DNA from: Gemmatimonadota bacterium
GTDB lineage: Bacteria > Gemmatimonadota > Gemmatimonadetes > Longimicrobiales > Gaopeijiaceae
Assembly (NCBI GenBank): GCA_018678395.1
Contig: JAHHMJ010000512.1
Span: forward strand, 1-6,553
Direction of reading: 5' to 3'
Length of the DNA stretch: 6,553 bases
Positions 1 through 6,425 of the stretch are shown here, piece after piece. The notes beneath the pieces were generated by a model that made no database searches, was not told the DNA's origin, and was given only the letters and a program-made list of their open reading frames with translations. Both the position numbers and the translations under genes were made by a program. Within the stretch, counting starts at the first letter, position 1. Each line of letters begins with the position of its first letter.

Positions 1-1
1 G

Positions 2-430
2 CTCTACGACGAGAGTCCGCGCTCGCGGGAGATCGTCTGGATCCTGCTGGCCCAGCGCGCGGCCCGCGGGCTGGGCTCCCTGTACGCCCACGCGAACGAG
101 ATGACGATGGCCGAAGCCGGCGCCGTCCACGTCGCGTGGACGCCTCGTGGATGGATGAACACCGAGCCCGAGCTCCTGCAGTTCGAGCAGCAGCTGTACC
201 TGCGCCAGCCGGGCTACGGCACGAGCTACGTGACGGGCAAGTTCCTCCTGGAGCAGCTCCTGGCCAGCTGCGCGCAGCAGGCCGACGAGCATGGGGAGAC
301 CTTCGTGCTGCGCGAGTTCTTCGCCGAGCTCAACGCGGCCGGGAACATCCCGTTGTCCCTGATCCGCTGGGAGATGACCGGCCTGGACGACGAGATCCGC
401 GAGCTCTGGGAGTGGACCCCGGTCCGGTAG
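2..430 (+). CDS. DUF885-like protein, C-terminal part (5' end outside window)
   Basis: The frame is open from base 2 to a TAG stop and encodes 142 residues with no start of its own; the internal ATGs at 101 and 107 have no good ribosome site, so this is the tail of a longer gene. The fragment resembles the C-terminal region of DUF885 proteins in three blocks. The first is an alpha-helical stretch around residues 11-40 ([17 protein letters not shown]), where the family usually has LxVDTGLHxxGWTxExA. The second is [19 protein letters not shown] near residues 70-90, where the family has WPGQALxYKxGxLxIxxLR. The third is [19 protein letters not shown] near residues 117-136, where the family has FDIRxFHDxVLxxGALPLxVL. 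DUF885 proteins are mostly uncharacterised, often exported and related to zinc metallopeptidases, but the part that would carry a catalytic HExxH lies off the window, so activity cannot be judged. The match is by remembered family pattern, not by search. Confidence 0.6.
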   Translation, partial: LYDESPRSREIVWILLAQRAARGLGSLYAHANEMTMAEAGAVHVAWTPRGWMNTEPELLQFEQQLYLRQPGYGTSYVTGKFLLEQLLASCAQQADEHGETFVLREFFAELNAAGNIPLSLIRWEMTGLDDEIRELWEWTPVR

Positions 431-481
431 TTCCGCGGCCCACGGGATGGCGGCCGGTGCACGCCGCCGAGAATCCGGCGC

Positions 482-541
482 CCCTGCGCAGGGCCACCGC
501 CCTACGTACCTCCCGAGGACGTCCTACGTAGCCGTACGTAA
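482..541. promoter_or_regulatory. Cluster of short perfect palindromes upstream of the lipoprotein gene
   Basis: This stretch carries a 12-bp perfect palindrome CCCTGCGCAGGG (482-493), the hexamer palindrome TACGTA three times (503-508, 525-530, 535-540), and a 10-bp palindrome AGGACGTCCT (516-525) that abuts the second hexamer. The hexamer starts are 22 and 10 bp apart, close to two turns and one turn of the helix, so the copies would lie on about the same face of the DNA. TACGTA should be uncommon in DNA this rich in G and C. The cluster ends 66 bp before the lipoprotein start, a reasonable place for an operator. No regulator is identified and no convincing -35/-10 pair was found, so the role is inferred. 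The 482-493 palindrome could instead be a remnant of a stem ending the upstream gene, but no T-run follows it. Confidence 0.35.
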
Positions 542-607
542 CACCCGGCCCGCGCGTGCCGAGCAACTTGGTTGTGACCTTCCCAACGTCTCACCAAGGA
601 GTCCATC

Positions 608-1840
608 ATGCACGCCCGCTCTCTGGTCAAAGCGTCCCTGCTCGCCGGTCTTCTCCTGGGCGCCGGCGCCTGCGATGAGCGGCCCGCACCCGTGGAGCCC
701 GACGCTCCCGCGGTCTCGAGCGCGGCCGAAGAGGCTTCGCTCGCGGCGCCGTTCACCGATCTCGTCACCCGTGACATCGCAGGCACGAGCCTCACCTTCT
801 GGCCGTACACAGGCAGGACCCCCACCATCGGCGACGCCGCCGACCCGATCAACCTGATCCTGGTCGGCGACGCGGACCCGCGCACGGTCCGCGATCGACT
901 CCTGGGGCTCAGCGGCGATCGCACCCCGTTCGGCTTCCCGAACGCCATGCCCTTCAACTGCACGTGGGGCGATGCCATCGGCTCTCCCCAGGCGGTCTGG
1001 ACCGAGCCGTACGGGTGGTCCGGCAGCGTGATCCAACTGGAGTGCGGCAACTACGAGACCCTGCGCATCCACGCGCGGCTCTTCCGGGCCGGTGACGTCA
1101 CGCTGGTCGGTGTCCACCTCGACCTGCTTATTCCCGGCACCACCGACCACGACGTCATCTCGTGGGAGCTGCCCCGTCTGCTCATGGCCCTCGACCTTCA
1201 GCGCATCGGAGGCACGGCCATCGGCGTGGCACCCGCAATCACGCAGGCACCGGCCTATCGGGCGATGAACCCGTTCGTCCTCGCCGGGATTCAGGCCAAC
1301 GAGCCCGCGCTCTATGCGCTGCTGCGTCAGGTTCCGAACCAGGGACTGCCGGTCTCCATCGATGCCGGGGGCAACCTCCAGAACGACGGCAACGCGCCGA
1401 TCTTCTCGATGCCCGCGATCCCCGGAAGCGGTGACGGGGGCGCGCAGATCTCGCGGCAAACTGTCGAGATCGACTTCAACCAGACGATCCCGCGGCCCTT
1501 CTGTGACAGTGACGGCCAGGAGTTCCTGCAGGTCGTCGGGCCGGTGACGCTCACCCAGAAGGTCACGACCACTCCCTCGGGCAACTTCGTCTCGCAGTGG
1601 AGCGCCAAGGGCTACCTGGACGTGCGCCAGGTGGCGCCCGCGGTCACCGAGTGGTACCGCGCCAGGGTGAACCAGCACGGCCGCGGCGTGATGACCGACC
1701 AGGTCGAGATGGTGAACGAGATCCAGCTGCGCATGGAGATCCGGCCGGGTGGCGGGGATCGCGGTCAGCTGCAGCTCAACGTCAGCATGGGCCCGAACGG
1801 AGCCGGAGCCGTCAGCGCCTCGGCGAGCTGCAAGGGCTGA
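608..1840 (+). CDS. Secreted lipoprotein of unknown function (possible LssY C-terminal-like domain)
   Basis: The start is well supported: AAGGAG at 596-601 lies six bases before the ATG. The N-terminus is a lipoprotein signal peptide, with basic residues R4 and K8, a hydrophobic core at 9-19 and a lipobox-like LLLGAGAC with Cys22 as the expected lipidated residue. It is followed by a Pro/Ala/Ser-rich linker to about residue 47, so the mature protein should be membrane-anchored and face the periplasm or outer surface. Residues 75-200 contain DPINLILVGD, an H-x-R-L-F element (155-159), and VHLDLLIPGTTDHDVISWEL (169-188). This order loosely recalls the LssY C-terminal domain family, whose biochemical role is unclear to me. 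The C-terminal half (210-410) is unrecognised, has a Gly-rich loop at 272-278 and looks beta-rich. Besides Cys22 there are four cysteines (118, 146, 299, 408), an even number that would suit two disulfides in an exported protein. It stands 177 bp after the preceding gene, so it probably has its own promoter. Confidence 0.85.
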   Translation: MHARSLVKASLLAGLLLGAGACDERPAPVEPDAPAVSSAAEEASLAAPFTDLVTRDIAGTSLTFWPYTGRTPTIGDAADPINLILVGDADPRTVRDRLLGLSGDRTPFGFPNAMPFNCTWGDAIGSPQAVWTEPYGWSGSVIQLECGNYETLRIHARLFRAGDVTLVGVHLDLLIPGTTDHDVISWELPRLLMALDLQRIGGTAIGVAPAITQAPAYRAMNPFVLAGIQANEPALYALLRQVPNQGLPVSIDAGGNLQNDGNAPIFSMPAIPGSGDGGAQISRQTVEIDFNQTIPRPFCDSDGQEFLQVVGPVTLTQKVTTTPSGNFVSQWSAKGYLDVRQVAPAVTEWYRARVNQHGRGVMTDQVEMVNEIQLRMEIRPGGGDRGQLQLNVSMGPNGAGAVSASASCKG

Positions 1841-2020
1841 CCCGGACGCTCGGTCTACACGCAGTCCAGGTCCGACGGGCTCACGGCGGCGTCCTCCGGT
1901 GTCGGGGGCGCCGCCTCGTCGGCGCCGGTGGTCGGCCCTGTCGGCAGTGGCCTGGTCCGCCTCGTTGACGGCGAAGCGCTCCGCGCCGACGTTGACGCCG
2001 CCGCCACCCGCACCGGGTGA
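1841..2020 (+). other. Open in-frame stretch after the lipoprotein stop; possible former C-terminal extension
   Basis: After the TGA of the lipoprotein gene the same frame stays open for 59 codons to a TGA at 2018-2020. I count G or C at 52 of the 59 third positions (88%), against about 76% at first and 68% at second positions, so the coding-type bias partly continues. The translation includes a plausible segment, GSGLVRLVDGEALRADVDA, near its end. No ribosome site precedes any start in this frame; a GTG at 1928 is the only obvious candidate. A minus-strand frame (2061 down to 1855, 68 codons) shares the same wobble positions and explains the bias equally well, although its product is low-complexity Ser/Thr/Pro/Ala. 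Treat this as unproven: spacer DNA, a decayed extension, or a small antisense gene. Confidence 0.2.
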
Positions 2021-2051
2021 TCGGCGTCGGTGACTCCCACGGGGCCCAGGC

Positions 2052-3302
2052 ATGCCCGCACCCAACGTCGCTCGTCGCCTGCGCGAAGGGCAGCTCAAGC
2101 GGTCGCCCATCCGCGAGATCATGAAGCTCGCGGATCGTCGCAACATCGAAGCGATGGGACTCGACCCGGACGACGTCATCTCGTTCGCAGGCGGGTGGGT
2201 AAACCACGAGGCGCCGGATGCGCTGCGGCGCGAATACGCGGCTATCGCCGATGACGCGAGGCTCTTCCACGAGCTCGGAGCCTATTCCCCGACCCGAGGG
2301 CTGCGTCGACTGCGCACCGCCCTGCTCGCCGTCGATGCGACGCTCTACCGCACCCCGGAGCTCGCCGACGAGCACCTCCTGATCGGGGGTAGCTCGACCC
2401 AGCTCACGCACACGCTCTTCACCACGCTGCTCGATCCGGGCGACCGGGTGGTGCTGTTCGATCCGTCCTACGCGAATTACGGGCCTCAGCTGGACCTCGG
2501 ACCCGATGGCGTGCAGATCCTCTGGCTTCCGGTCTTCGACGGCGAATCCTGGTCCTTCATGCCCGACCGCGATGCCGTGGTCGGTGCTTTCGAGCGCGTG
2601 ATCCAAGAGCACGCGCCCCGCCTGCTGCTCCTGTCCTCACCCGACAACCCGACGAGCCGGCTGATCCGCGACGACGTCTTCTTCGACCTGCTCGAGATCG
2701 CTCGACGCGCGGACTGCTTCGTCATCGTCGACTTCGCCTACCGGGCCCAGTGCTTCGTGGAGCCCCGGCCGGCGCACTTCTCTGCCAGCCCGGTGGACCA
2801 CCCCAACCTCATCCGACTCCACTCGAACTCGAAGTGGTGTCGGGGATTGGGACGGCGCCTCGGATGGGTCGAGGCCGCGCCTCACGTGATCGAAGCCCTC
2901 GAGGTCGTCCAGCAGAGTACGGCACTCTGCCCCGACAGCGTACACCAGCACGCGCTCGCCGCCTACCTGGACGAGGCCCTCCCGAATGGGTCGCTCGAAG
3001 CCTACATGGCCGCGACGAACGCGCTCTACGCCACCGCTGCCCGACATACCGTCGACTGTGTTCGCCGCTACCTCGACATGCCGTGCCTGGAGCCGGAAGG
3101 AGGTCTCTACACGGTGGTCGACGTGGGGCGGGACGGCGACGCCTTCGTGCGTGAGATCCTGCCGAAGACGGGGGTCATCTTCGTGCCGGGAAGCGGCTTC
3201 GGGCCGTCTCTGCGCGACGCGGTCCGGATCTCGTACGGACCGCTCGTGCACGATCTCGACCGGATCGAAGAGGGGTTCCGGAGGGTGGGCGCCGTTCTCT
3301 GA
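2052..3302 (+). CDS. PLP-dependent aminotransferase, class I/II (fold type I)
   Basis: This is a 416-residue cytosolic enzyme of the usual family length, expected to transfer an amino group between an amino acid and a 2-oxo acid using pyridoxal phosphate. Fold-type I landmarks appear in order: SPIREIMKLA (18-27) and DDVISFAGG (40-48), an entry typical of the LysN/KAT II-like branch; YSPTRGLRRLR (78-88); the phosphate-binding loop GGSSTQ (112-117); DPSYANY (137-143); SSPDNPTS (195-202) with N199; D227 and Y230 in VDFAY, which contact the pyridine ring; the Schiff-base lysine K261 in SNSKWCRGLGRRLGW with R269 eight residues on; GGLYTVVDV near 350; and R392 in VRISYGP, the expected carboxylate-binding arginine. 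The substrate cannot be named: GGWVNHEAP replaces the usual GGLPxPExFP. An in-frame stop at 2031-2033 excludes a longer start. The ribosome site before the ATG is weak (GGGG at 2040-2043). Its convergent neighbour is the permease gene. Confidence 0.93.
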   Translation: MPAPNVARRLREGQLKRSPIREIMKLADRRNIEAMGLDPDDVISFAGGWVNHEAPDALRREYAAIADDARLFHELGAYSPTRGLRRLRTALLAVDATLYRTPELADEHLLIGGSSTQLTHTLFTTLLDPGDRVVLFDPSYANYGPQLDLGPDGVQILWLPVFDGESWSFMPDRDAVVGAFERVIQEHAPRLLLLSSPDNPTSRLIRDDVFFDLLEIARRADCFVIVDFAYRAQCFVEPRPAHFSASPVDHPNLIRLHSNSKWCRGLGRRLGWVEAAPHVIEALEVVQQSTALCPDSVHQHALAAYLDEALPNGSLEAYMAATNALYATAARHTVDCVRRYLDMPCLEPEGGLYTVVDVGRDGDAFVREILPKTGVIFVPGSGFGPSLRDAVRISYGPLVHDLDRIEEGFRRVGAVL

Positions 3303-3356
3303 CGCGTCCGGGCCGCCGGGCGCCCGCACCCTCGCGCGATCCCCAGCGGGCTCGGG

Positions 3357-6026
3357 TCACTCCTGTCGCAGAACCTCCACCGGGTCCACCCTCGTCGCAC
3401 GACGGGCGGGAATCCAGGAAGCGGCCACGGCCACGACCAGCAGGAGGAGCGGCACGGTCGCGAAGGTCACCGGATCACGGGCCGCCACGCCGAAGAGGAG
3501 TGACTCCAGCAGGCCCGTCAACCACCAGGCACCGAGCAGGCCCGCTCCCAACCCGAGGCCGGCAACCGCCAGCCCCCTTCGCATCACGAGCGCCTGAACG
3601 CTCGATGCCTCCGCGCCGAGCGCCATGCGGATGCCCATTTCCCGCGCCCGTTGGGCTACGGTGTACGACATCACGCCGTAGGTCCCCACGGCGGCCAGCA
3701 GCAGCGCGACCCCCGCGAACGCGCCGAGCAGCGTGGTCAAGAAGCGCGGGCGAGCCCGCGCTCCGGCCAACACCTCGTCCATCGTCCGCAGTCCGGCAAT
3801 CGGCAGGGTCGGATCCATTTCGGCGACGGTACGCCGAGCCTCGGGCACCACCGACAGCGGATTGCCCGCCGTCTCGACCACGACGTTCATCGATCGTGAG
3901 GTGAAGCCGTAGATCTCGGCGACCTGCTCGGCGAGGAAGTAGACCTCGGTACCCGTCTCTGCGTCGAGTCCCCCCTGCTTCACATCTTCGACCACGCCGA
4001 CGATCTCCATCCACGCGTCCCCTCCACAGCAGGGACGGATGCGCCGGCCGATGGGATCGTCGTCGCCGTAGAAGACCCGCGCGAGGGTCTCGTTGACCAC
4101 GGCCACGGGCAGCGTGCCAGTGCGATCACCCGCCTCGAATCCCCGCCCTCGCACGACCTGGATGCCCATCGTCTCGAGATAGGGGCCGTGAACCGTCTGG
4201 TAGTAGTCGACGTTGTGGGCGGGGCCATCCTCTCTCTGCTCGAGGCCCTCGAATTCGGTGTCGTTCGCATTCAGGTCCCGCATCGGGGGCAAGCCCGACA
4301 TCGAAGCCACGCTGGTCACGCCGGGCAGTGACCCCAATCGATCCTGGAGTCGGCCGTGAAAGTCGGGAGAATCCTGTGGATCGCCGTAGCCGGCCGCAGG
4401 GAGGAAGAGCTGGAAGGTCACGCGGTCGGCAGCGTCGAACCCGGGATCCACGGAGACCAGCTCGCCGAAGCTACGGATCAGCAGTCCCGAGCCCAGGGTG
4501 AGCACGAGGGCGAGTGCAACCTCGGAGATCACGAGGAGCGAGCGCAGCCGGAGCGCGCCTCCTCCGAGCGTCGTCCGGGTCCCGCCTTCCTTCAGGCTGT
4601 CGCTCACTCGCTCGCCTCCGATGTGGCGCGCCGGAGCGAGGCCGAAGAGAAGCCCGGTGAAGAGCGCGACCGCGGCGGTGAAGAGCAGCACCATGCCGTC
4701 GAGCTCGACCTCGCCGAGCCGCGGCAGCTCGTCGGGACCGACCGAGCGCAGCACCTCGAGGGAAGTCCACGCGAAGACGACCCCCACCACCCCGCCGGCG
4801 ACCGCCAGCACGATCCCTTCGGTCAGAAACTGGCGAATCAGGCGCGCCCGTCCGGCCCCGAGGGCCACGCGCACGGAGACCTCCTTCTGCCGGGCCTCGG
4901 CCCGCGCCAGCAGCAGATTCGCCACGTTGGCGCAGGCAATCAGGAGGACGAAGCCCACTGCGCCCAGCAGCACCCAGAGCGCCGACCGCACCGGGCCGAC
5001 CACGCGGTCGTGAAGCGGCTCGATCAGGAACGGGTGCGTTTCGGGATTCGGGAGGTGCATGTCCCCCGGGTTTGCCTCGTCCCATCCGCGCACCAGCTCG
5101 TCGACCTCCCGCTCCGCCGCCGCGATATCCGTGCCGCGGGCCAGGCGCCCGACGAGATTGAGGTAGTGCGATCCGCGGCCGCCGGGGTTGGTCGGGTCGA
5201 GGCCCAGCGGCTCCCACAGCTCGATCCCCTCGTCGTTCAGGTCGAACCCGGGTGGCATGACGCCGACCACCGTGGCGTTGACACCGTCGACGTCGATCGA
5301 CGTTCCCACGAGGTCGGGATCGGCCCCGAACGAGCGCTGCCAGAGTTCCCAGGACATCAACACGACCGGTTCCGCACCAGGGCGGTCGTCGTCGGGACCG
5401 AAGGTGCGCCCGTATCGGGCCGACACCCCGAGCACCTCGAAGAGCTCGGCGGTCGCAACGGCCCCGGGGACTCGCTCGGGACGCTCGCCGCCGCCGACGC
5501 TCGCCGGTGAACCGCGATACGCCCCCACCTGCGCGAACGTCCGGGTCCGTTCACGAAACTCGAGGTACTCCGGGGGTGAGACCCAGAAGGTCTCGAACCC
5601 CATGGTCGGAAACGCCGAGTTGATCGCGACCAGCTCTTCGGAATCGGGATACGGAAGCGGCTCGAGAACCACCCCGTTCACCACACTGAAGATGGCCGTG
5701 TTCGCTCCGATGCCCAGTCCCAGTGTGGCGACCGCCACCACCGTGAATCCCGGTTGGCGCAGCAGGCCCCGCAGTGCATGACGCATCTCTCGCATCCACC
5801 CGTCCATCAGCCCCTCCTGAAGTCCCATGTCACCCGCCCCGCGACCCACCCCCCACACCCACCTCAGTCCCTCACCGAACGACATCCCCCCGGCCCTGAG
5901 GTCGTGCAGATCCGCACGCCACTCTTCGGCCCAGCGGGCCCGCTCGTCCCTGGGAACGGCCCACGCCGCGCAGCGGACCAGCGCGCGAAGCACGCGGTCG
6001 CCCAACCCCACCCGTCGCCCGGTCAC
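3357..6026 (-). CDS. ADOP-family ABC transporter permease (MacB/FtsX type)
   Basis: This is an 889-residue inner-membrane protein. An N-terminal cytosolic prefix (about residues 10-75, VLRALVRCAAWAVPRDERAR onward) matches the extra domain found before many PadR-linked permeases. The core is two MacB/FtsX halves. The first has a membrane helix at 94-118, a large periplasmic domain (119-345) and helices near 346-376, 400-425 and 446-466. The second has a helix at 494-518, a second periplasmic domain (519-760) and helices at 764-787, 818-842 and 856-874. The FtsX-type cytoplasmic motif occurs twice, as RVALGAGRARLIRQF (386-400) and RMALGAEASSVQAL (800-813), and the protein ends with the family signature PARRATRVDPVEVL (873-886). 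Such permeases normally work with a MacB-like ATPase in mechanotransmission or export of lipoproteins, peptides or drugs; the substrate here is unknown and no ATPase gene is nearby. Translation starts at GTG, overlapping the padR stop by four bases. An adjacent Cys666-Cys667 pair lies in the second periplasmic domain. The gene looks intact. Confidence 0.94.
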   Translation of the reverse strand: MTGRRVGLGDRVLRALVRCAAWAVPRDERARWAEEWRADLHDLRAGGMSFGEGLRWVWGVGRGAGDMGLQEGLMDGWMREMRHALRGLLRQPGFTVVAVATLGLGIGANTAIFSVVNGVVLEPLPYPDSEELVAINSAFPTMGFETFWVSPPEYLEFRERTRTFAQVGAYRGSPASVGGGERPERVPGAVATAELFEVLGVSARYGRTFGPDDDRPGAEPVVLMSWELWQRSFGADPDLVGTSIDVDGVNATVVGVMPPGFDLNDEGIELWEPLGLDPTNPGGRGSHYLNLVGRLARGTDIAAAEREVDELVRGWDEANPGDMHLPNPETHPFLIEPLHDRVVGPVRSALWVLLGAVGFVLLIACANVANLLLARAEARQKEVSVRVALGAGRARLIRQFLTEGIVLAVAGGVVGVVFAWTSLEVLRSVGPDELPRLGEVELDGMVLLFTAAVALFTGLLFGLAPARHIGGERVSDSLKEGGTRTTLGGGALRLRSLLVISEVALALVLTLGSGLLIRSFGELVSVDPGFDAADRVTFQLFLPAAGYGDPQDSPDFHGRLQDRLGSLPGVTSVASMSGLPPMRDLNANDTEFEGLEQREDGPAHNVDYYQTVHGPYLETMGIQVVRGRGFEAGDRTGTLPVAVVNETLARVFYGDDDPIGRRIRPCCGGDAWMEIVGVVEDVKQGGLDAETGTEVYFLAEQVAEIYGFTSRSMNVVVETAGNPLSVVPEARRTVAEMDPTLPIAGLRTMDEVLAGARARPRFLTTLLGAFAGVALLLAAVGTYGVMSYTVAQRAREMGIRMALGAEASSVQALVMRRGLAVAGLGLGAGLLGAWWLTGLLESLLFGVAARDPVTFATVPLLLLVVAVAASWIPARRATRVDPVEVLRQE

Positions 6027-6358
6027 GCGCCCCCGTCACCTCCCCCCACCGGCCGCAACCCGAAGTCGTCGGCCAACAACCGGCGCGCCTCGGCCAGGCG
6101 CTCGTCCGCCCGGGCAGCCAGAGCGAGGCCCTCGGAGGTCAGACGATAGATCCGTCTGCGCGGGCGCCCTTCGGCGTGCGCCGAGGCCTCGCCCTCCCAG
6201 GTCGATTCGAGGTGACCGCCCGCCTCGAGGCGTCGCAGTGCCGGGTACACGGTCCCGGACGGAAGCCCCGAGACCTGCATGATCTGGAAGCCGTGTCGGC
6301 GCCCGCTGGCGAGGGCCCGCAGGATCAGTGAGGTTGCGTGCGTCAGTCGAATCGGCAT
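6023..6358 (-). CDS. PadR family transcriptional regulator
   Basis: This is a 111-residue winged-helix DNA-binding protein, a usual size for short PadR members that have a minimal C-terminal dimerisation helix. The recognisable pattern is an N-terminal helix THATSLILRALASGRRHGF (6-24), the recognition region SGTVYPALRRLEAGGHLES (34-52), which corresponds to the family's PGTxYPxLxRLExxGLL, and the wing GRPRRRIYRLTSEG (64-77). A basic helix then runs to about residue 100, followed by a Gly-rich tail. The start at ATG 6358 is chosen because an AGGAGA ribosome site lies nine bases upstream (6368-6373) and residue 1 fits the family; a longer frame back to a GTG at 6472 would add 38 residues unlike any PadR and would overlap the divergent gene. 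PadR proteins of this type usually repress their own operon with the adjoining transporter. The stop shares four bases with the permease start, so the two are probably translationally coupled. Confidence 0.93.
   Translation of the reverse strand: MPIRLTHATSLILRALASGRRHGFQIMQVSGLPSGTVYPALRRLEAGGHLESTWEGEASAHAEGRPRRRIYRLTSEGLALAARADERLAEARRLLADDFGLRPVGGGDGGA
6036..6043 (-). promoter_or_regulatory. Strong ribosome binding site for the permease GTG start
   Basis: On the minus strand the sequence GGAGGTGA, a near-perfect match to the anti-Shine-Dalgarno end of 16S rRNA, lies nine bases before the GTG at 6026. It sits inside the last codons of padR. It fixes the permease start at the GTG that overlaps the padR stop (GTGA), and suggests that the permease can be loaded efficiently even though it is the downstream gene. 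Confidence 0.75.
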
Positions 6359-6367
6359 GGCGTTGGG

Positions 6368-6373
6368 TCTCCT
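6368..6373 (-). promoter_or_regulatory. Ribosome binding site deciding the padR start
   Basis: On the minus strand AGGAGA lies nine bases before the ATG at 6358. This supports the 111-residue version of PadR over a longer reading from the GTG at 6472. Confidence 0.7.
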
Positions 6374-6396
6374 GCTCGTCTTGGACACTCGTCCTC

Positions 6397-6425
6397 TACA
6401 TAGGGTTGCAAGCATGTCGCTGCAA
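6397..6425 (-). promoter_or_regulatory. Candidate padR-operon promoter
   Basis: Reading the minus strand, TTGCAG (6420-6425) and TATGTA (6397-6402) are separated by exactly 17 bp, the standard sigma-70 spacing. Each hexamer matches the consensus at only three of six positions (TTG and TAT), so the call is weak. It would start the transcript near 6390, about 30 bases before the padR ATG. The element overlaps the first codons of the divergent receptor gene, so a protein bound here could affect both genes. Confidence 0.3.

Noticed and set aside
1907..1926. An inverted repeat GGCGCC with an 8-base loop as a terminator after the lipoprotein gene
   Set aside because: GGCGCC is itself a palindrome that is frequent in GC-rich DNA, the stem is only six pairs, and no T-run follows.
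524..2179. A very long open frame on the minus strand opposite the lipoprotein gene and the gap after it
   Set aside because: It lies opposite a well-supported gene with a lipoprotein signal and ribosome site. Its product is an Arg/Asp/Gly-rich, low-complexity sequence, as expected when a GC-rich gene is read on the opposite strand.
3303..3356. A possible bidirectional terminator between the converging aminotransferase and permease genes
   Set aside because: There are GC-rich self-complementary pieces (the palindrome CGGGCGCCCG at 3317-3326, or CGGGC 3309-3313 pairing with GCCCG 3322-3326), but no T-run on either strand and the stems are short for such GC-rich DNA.
4356..5510. A 384-codon open frame on the plus strand opposite the permease gene
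   Set aside because: Its product is a His/Glu/Arg-rich sequence with no domain pattern, and the opposite strand carries an unmistakable MacB/FtsX-type permease with two motif copies in the right places.
6381..6406. A plus-strand promoter for the receptor gene made of TTGGAC (6381-6386) with TACATA (6397-6402) or TAGGGT (6401-6406)
   Set aside because: The spacers are 10 and 14 bp, too short for a sigma-70 promoter. TAGGGT alone could serve a leaderless transcript, but there is not enough evidence to call it.
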